Assembly: GCA_025964055.1 (NCBI GenBank)
Contig: JAOPZP010000517.1
Coordinates: 1 to 6,867 of the forward strand
Length of the DNA stretch: 6,867 nt
Direction: 5' to 3'
From: Conexibacter sp.
Lineage (GTDB): Bacteria > Actinomycetota > Thermoleophilia > Solirubrobacterales > Solirubrobacteraceae
Program-made: the position numbers and the translations under genes
Part shown: piece after piece, positions 6,357-6,867 of the stretch
Position numbering within the stretch: the first letter of the stretch is position 1
How the letters are laid out: every line of letters starts with the position of its first letter
Notes under the pieces: model-generated
Database searches by the model: none
The model's input: only the letters and a program-made list of their open reading frames with translations
What the model was told of the DNA's origin: nothing

Positions 6357-6867
6357 GCACCGCCGGCGAGCCGCTCGTCCAGGTCCGCGGCCTCAAGAAG
6401 CACTTCCCGATCCGGAGTGGGTTCCTGATCCAGCGCGACGTCGGCGCGGTGCGCGCGGTCGACGGGGTCGACTTCGACATCCTGCGCGGCGAGACGCTCG
6501 GGCTGGTCGGCGAGTCGGGCTGCGGCAAGTCGACGACCGCGCGGCTGATCACGCGCCTGCTGGAGCCGACCGCCGGCTCGATCACCTGGGAGGGCCGCGA
6601 CATCGCCGGCCTGTCCCGCCGCGAGCTCAAGCCGCTGCGGCGTGAGATGCAGATGATCTTCCAGGACCCGTACTCGTCGCTGAACCCGCGCAAGACGGTC
6701 GGCGCGATCATCGGCGAGCCGTTCATCATCCACGGCGTCGAGTCCGACGACGACAAGCGGCGCAAGCGGGTCCAGGAGCTGATGGACCTGGTCGGGCTCA
6801 ACCCCGAGCACTACAACCGCCTGCCGCACCAGTTCTCCGGCGGCCAGCGCCAGCGCATCGGCGTGGC
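6353..6867 (+). CDS. Peptide-type ABC importer ATPase, DppF-like (partial)
   Basis: This is the first 171 codons of the second motor subunit, cut by the window end; a full protein would be about 320-350 residues. It starts at GTG, overlapping the previous stop as GTGA. The N-terminus (PLVQVRGLKKHFPI, then an insert RSGFLIQRDVGAVRAVDGV) is the form that marks DppF/OppF rather than DppD. Walker A is GESGCGKS (53-60), the Q-loop is Q104 in MIFQDPYSSLNPRKTV, and the signature is FSGGQRQR (161-168). Walker B and the H-loop lie beyond the window. It pairs with the DppD-like ATPase to power the importer, and its four-base overlap with that gene suggests balanced amounts of the two. The family is certain; the remainder of the gene and the operon end are not visible. 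Confidence 0.93.

Overview
The window is a very GC-rich bacterial segment in which codon third positions in the real genes are almost always G or C. The lipoprotein style (short signal, Ser/Gly-rich linker), the F420-type oxidoreductase and the GTG starts suggest an actinomycete-type (Actinomycetota) chromosome. My best guess is the Thermoleophilia/Solirubrobacterales side, but that placement is inference and not provable from this window.

Layout. (1) 36-659 (+): a Rossmann-fold F420-dependent NADP oxidoreductase-like protein. (2) 652-996 (-): a small PRC-barrel protein, convergent with gene 1 and overlapping it by 8 bp. (3) 997-1297: a divergent intergenic region with lower GC content in its middle. 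It holds a perfect inverted repeat, a weak promoter candidate with a palindrome in its spacer, and a long leader that can fold in two partly exclusive ways. (4) 1298 to the window end (+): a five-gene ABC importer operon of the peptide/opine/nickel (PepT, Dpp/Opp) family. The order is DppC-type permease, substrate-binding lipoprotein, DppB-type permease, DppD-type ATPase and DppF-type ATPase, the last cut off by the window end.

The five proteins should form one importer. The lipoprotein captures the solute outside the membrane, the two permeases form the channel, and the two non-identical ATPases drive transport. The substrate (di/oligopeptide or another small molecule) cannot be read from the sequence. 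Within the operon the gaps are 70, 100 and 56 nt, then a 4-nt overlap. The 100-nt gap after the lipoprotein gene is packed with strong hairpins, which would fit making more binding protein than membrane parts.

The system is a recognisable importer family, not a new one. The points most worth a second look are: a 17-codon mini-ORF just before the DppD gene whose product repeats the start of an ABC ATPase; a Cys-to-His change in the DppD C-terminal cysteine motif; the paired hairpins between lipoprotein and DppB; the structured leader; and a perfect 12-bp palindrome of three ACGT units before the lipoprotein gene.
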